In this document: positions 63,092 through 64,000 of the stretch, piece by piece
Position numbering within the stretch: the first letter of the stretch is position 1
Layout: every line of letters begins with the position of its first letter
Assembly (NCBI GenBank): GCA_021811275.1
Contig: JAJZPI010000003.1
Coordinates: forward strand, 1 to 64,000
DNA: 64,000 bases
Origin: Deltaproteobacteria bacterium
Lineage (GTDB): Bacteria > Desulfobacterota > Desulfarculia > Desulfarculales > Desulfarculaceae
Direction of reading: 5' to 3'
Notes under the pieces: generated by a model
What the model saw: the letters and a program-made list of their open reading frames with translations, nothing else
Database searches by the model: none
What the model was told of the DNA's origin: nothing
Program-made: the position numbers and the translations under genes

Positions 63092-63879
63092 AGCCGCTCC
63101 CAGTCCACTTGGGCGGCGTCCATGACCGGCCCTTCCTGGCAGGCCCGCAGATAGCCCCCGCCGGCGGCCGGGATGGCGCAGCCCAAACAGGCCCCCACGC
63201 CGCAGGCCATGGGCGCTTCAAGCGAGACCTGGCAGGGCACCCCGCGCTCCGCGCACAGCCTGGCCACGGCCCCCAGCATGGGGATGGGGCCGCAGGCCAG
63301 CACGGCGTCGCCCCAGGCCAGGGCCTCGGGCATCAGCGCCGTGACTAGGCCCATAACTCCCAGGCTCCCGTCTTCCGTAGCCAGGGAGAAATTAACCTGA
63401 CTTCCAGCCCACCTTTCCAAGGACTCACATAGCTCGCTGAAACCATCTCCGCCAGGCAGACCGCACAGAAAAGAAACCTCCCGGCCTTGCTTGGCCAGGG
63501 CGGCCGCAGCAAAACGCAGGGGGGCCAATCCCATGCCGCCGGCCACCAGCACCGGCTTCTTCACATTCAAGTCGAACCCCCGGCCCAAGGGCCCCCACAG
63601 GGTCAGTTCTTGACCTTCCTTGACTTGGCTCAACAGCCGGGTGCCCTTGCCCGCCAGCCGGTAGAGGATGAGCAGGTCTCCGCCCTCCACGCCGTGCACG
63701 GAAAAGGGCCGGGCCAGCAAGGGGTCCAGCCCCGCCGCCACCTTGAGCATCACGAACTGGCCCGGCCGGACTTTTTGGGTGATCTCCGGCGCGCGCAGGC
63801 GCAGCAGGAATATCTCCGGGGCCGCGCCGGGGTCGCTGACCCGGTCGTGGCTGGCCACTTCGGCGCGCAGGGTCGCCAA
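63088..63879 (-). CDS. pyrK: Dihydroorotate dehydrogenase electron transfer subunit
   Basis: GQFVMLKVAAGLDPLLARPFSVHGVEGGDLLILYRLAGKGTRLLS...LVAGGMGLAPLRFAA...ACGPIPML...MACGVGACLGCAIPAAGGG 2Fe-2S. Confidence 0.94.
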   Translation of the reverse strand: MATLRAEVASHDRVSDPGAAPEIFLLRLRAPEITQKVRPGQFVMLKVAAGLDPLLARPFSVHGVEGGDLLILYRLAGKGTRLLSQVKEGQELTLWGPLGRGFDLNVKKPVLVAGGMGLAPLRFAAAALAKQGREVSFLCGLPGGDGFSELCESLERWAGSQVNFSLATEDGSLGVMGLVTALMPEALAWGDAVLACGPIPMLGAVARLCAERGVPCQVSLEAPMACGVGACLGCAIPAAGGGYLRACQEGPVMDAAQVDWERL

Positions 63880-63889
63880 GCCGGCCTCC

Positions 63890-64000
63890 CTAGACCAGGG
63901 CCGCCACGGTGCCGAAGCGGCCCGTGACGCCCTCGCGGCGATAGGAGTAGAACATGGCCGCGCAGCGGGTGCAGAGCCCGCTCACCTCGATCTGGCCCAA
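63890..64000 (-). CDS. PgeF/YfiH-like polyphenol oxidase (laccase domain) C-terminus, partial
   Basis: Manual translation from the right edge: LGQIEVSGLCTRCAAMFYSYRREGVTGRFGTVAALV*; FYSYRR-x-G-x-TGR ending is typical. Confidence 0.7.
   Translation of the reverse strand: MGQIEVSGLCTRCAAMFYSYRREGVTGRFGTVAALV

Overview
High-GC bacterial chromosome window. Gene content (multiheme cytochromes, CCG/HdrD-like Fe-S proteins, AOR-type protein, corrinoid methyltransferases) suggests a Desulfobacterota-like anaerobe; this is an inference. From left to right: (i) the edge of a Nit1C-like cluster (AIR-synthase-like fragment, radical SAM-GNAT fusion), a flavoprotein and an SsuABC-type ABC transporter; (ii) a minus-strand redox gene string: ferredoxin, AOR-like protein that has lost its Fe-S cysteines, BPL_N-type amidotransferase-like protein, hexaheme cytochrome, cytochrome b, heptaheme-NarI-like fusion, HdrD-like protein; (iii) divergent from it, a GntR regulator followed by aldehyde dehydrogenase, FAD oxidase, CCG protein, branched-chain-type ABC importer and a corrinoid methyltransferase set (MtrH-like, two UroD-fold proteins, corrinoid protein, RACo-like activator); (iv) housekeeping and small accessory genes (MOSC, NUDIX, AMMECR1, nitronate monooxygenase, PEP-synthase-like, NfeD/slipin, SurA/PpiD-like, TrmO-like, TtcA-like, polA, two tRNA-Ser, M48 protease, flippase-like, pyrK/pyrD operon) and an AT-rich DUF4238 island. 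Best candidates for something new: the AOR/BPL_N/multiheme cytochrome module with its divergent corrinoid methyltransfer/oxidation module, and a dispersed hairpin repeat family that sits directly after TAG stop codons and appears to have supplied a decapeptide-repeat tail to a TtcA-like protein. All family calls are by eye from translated motifs; no searches were run.
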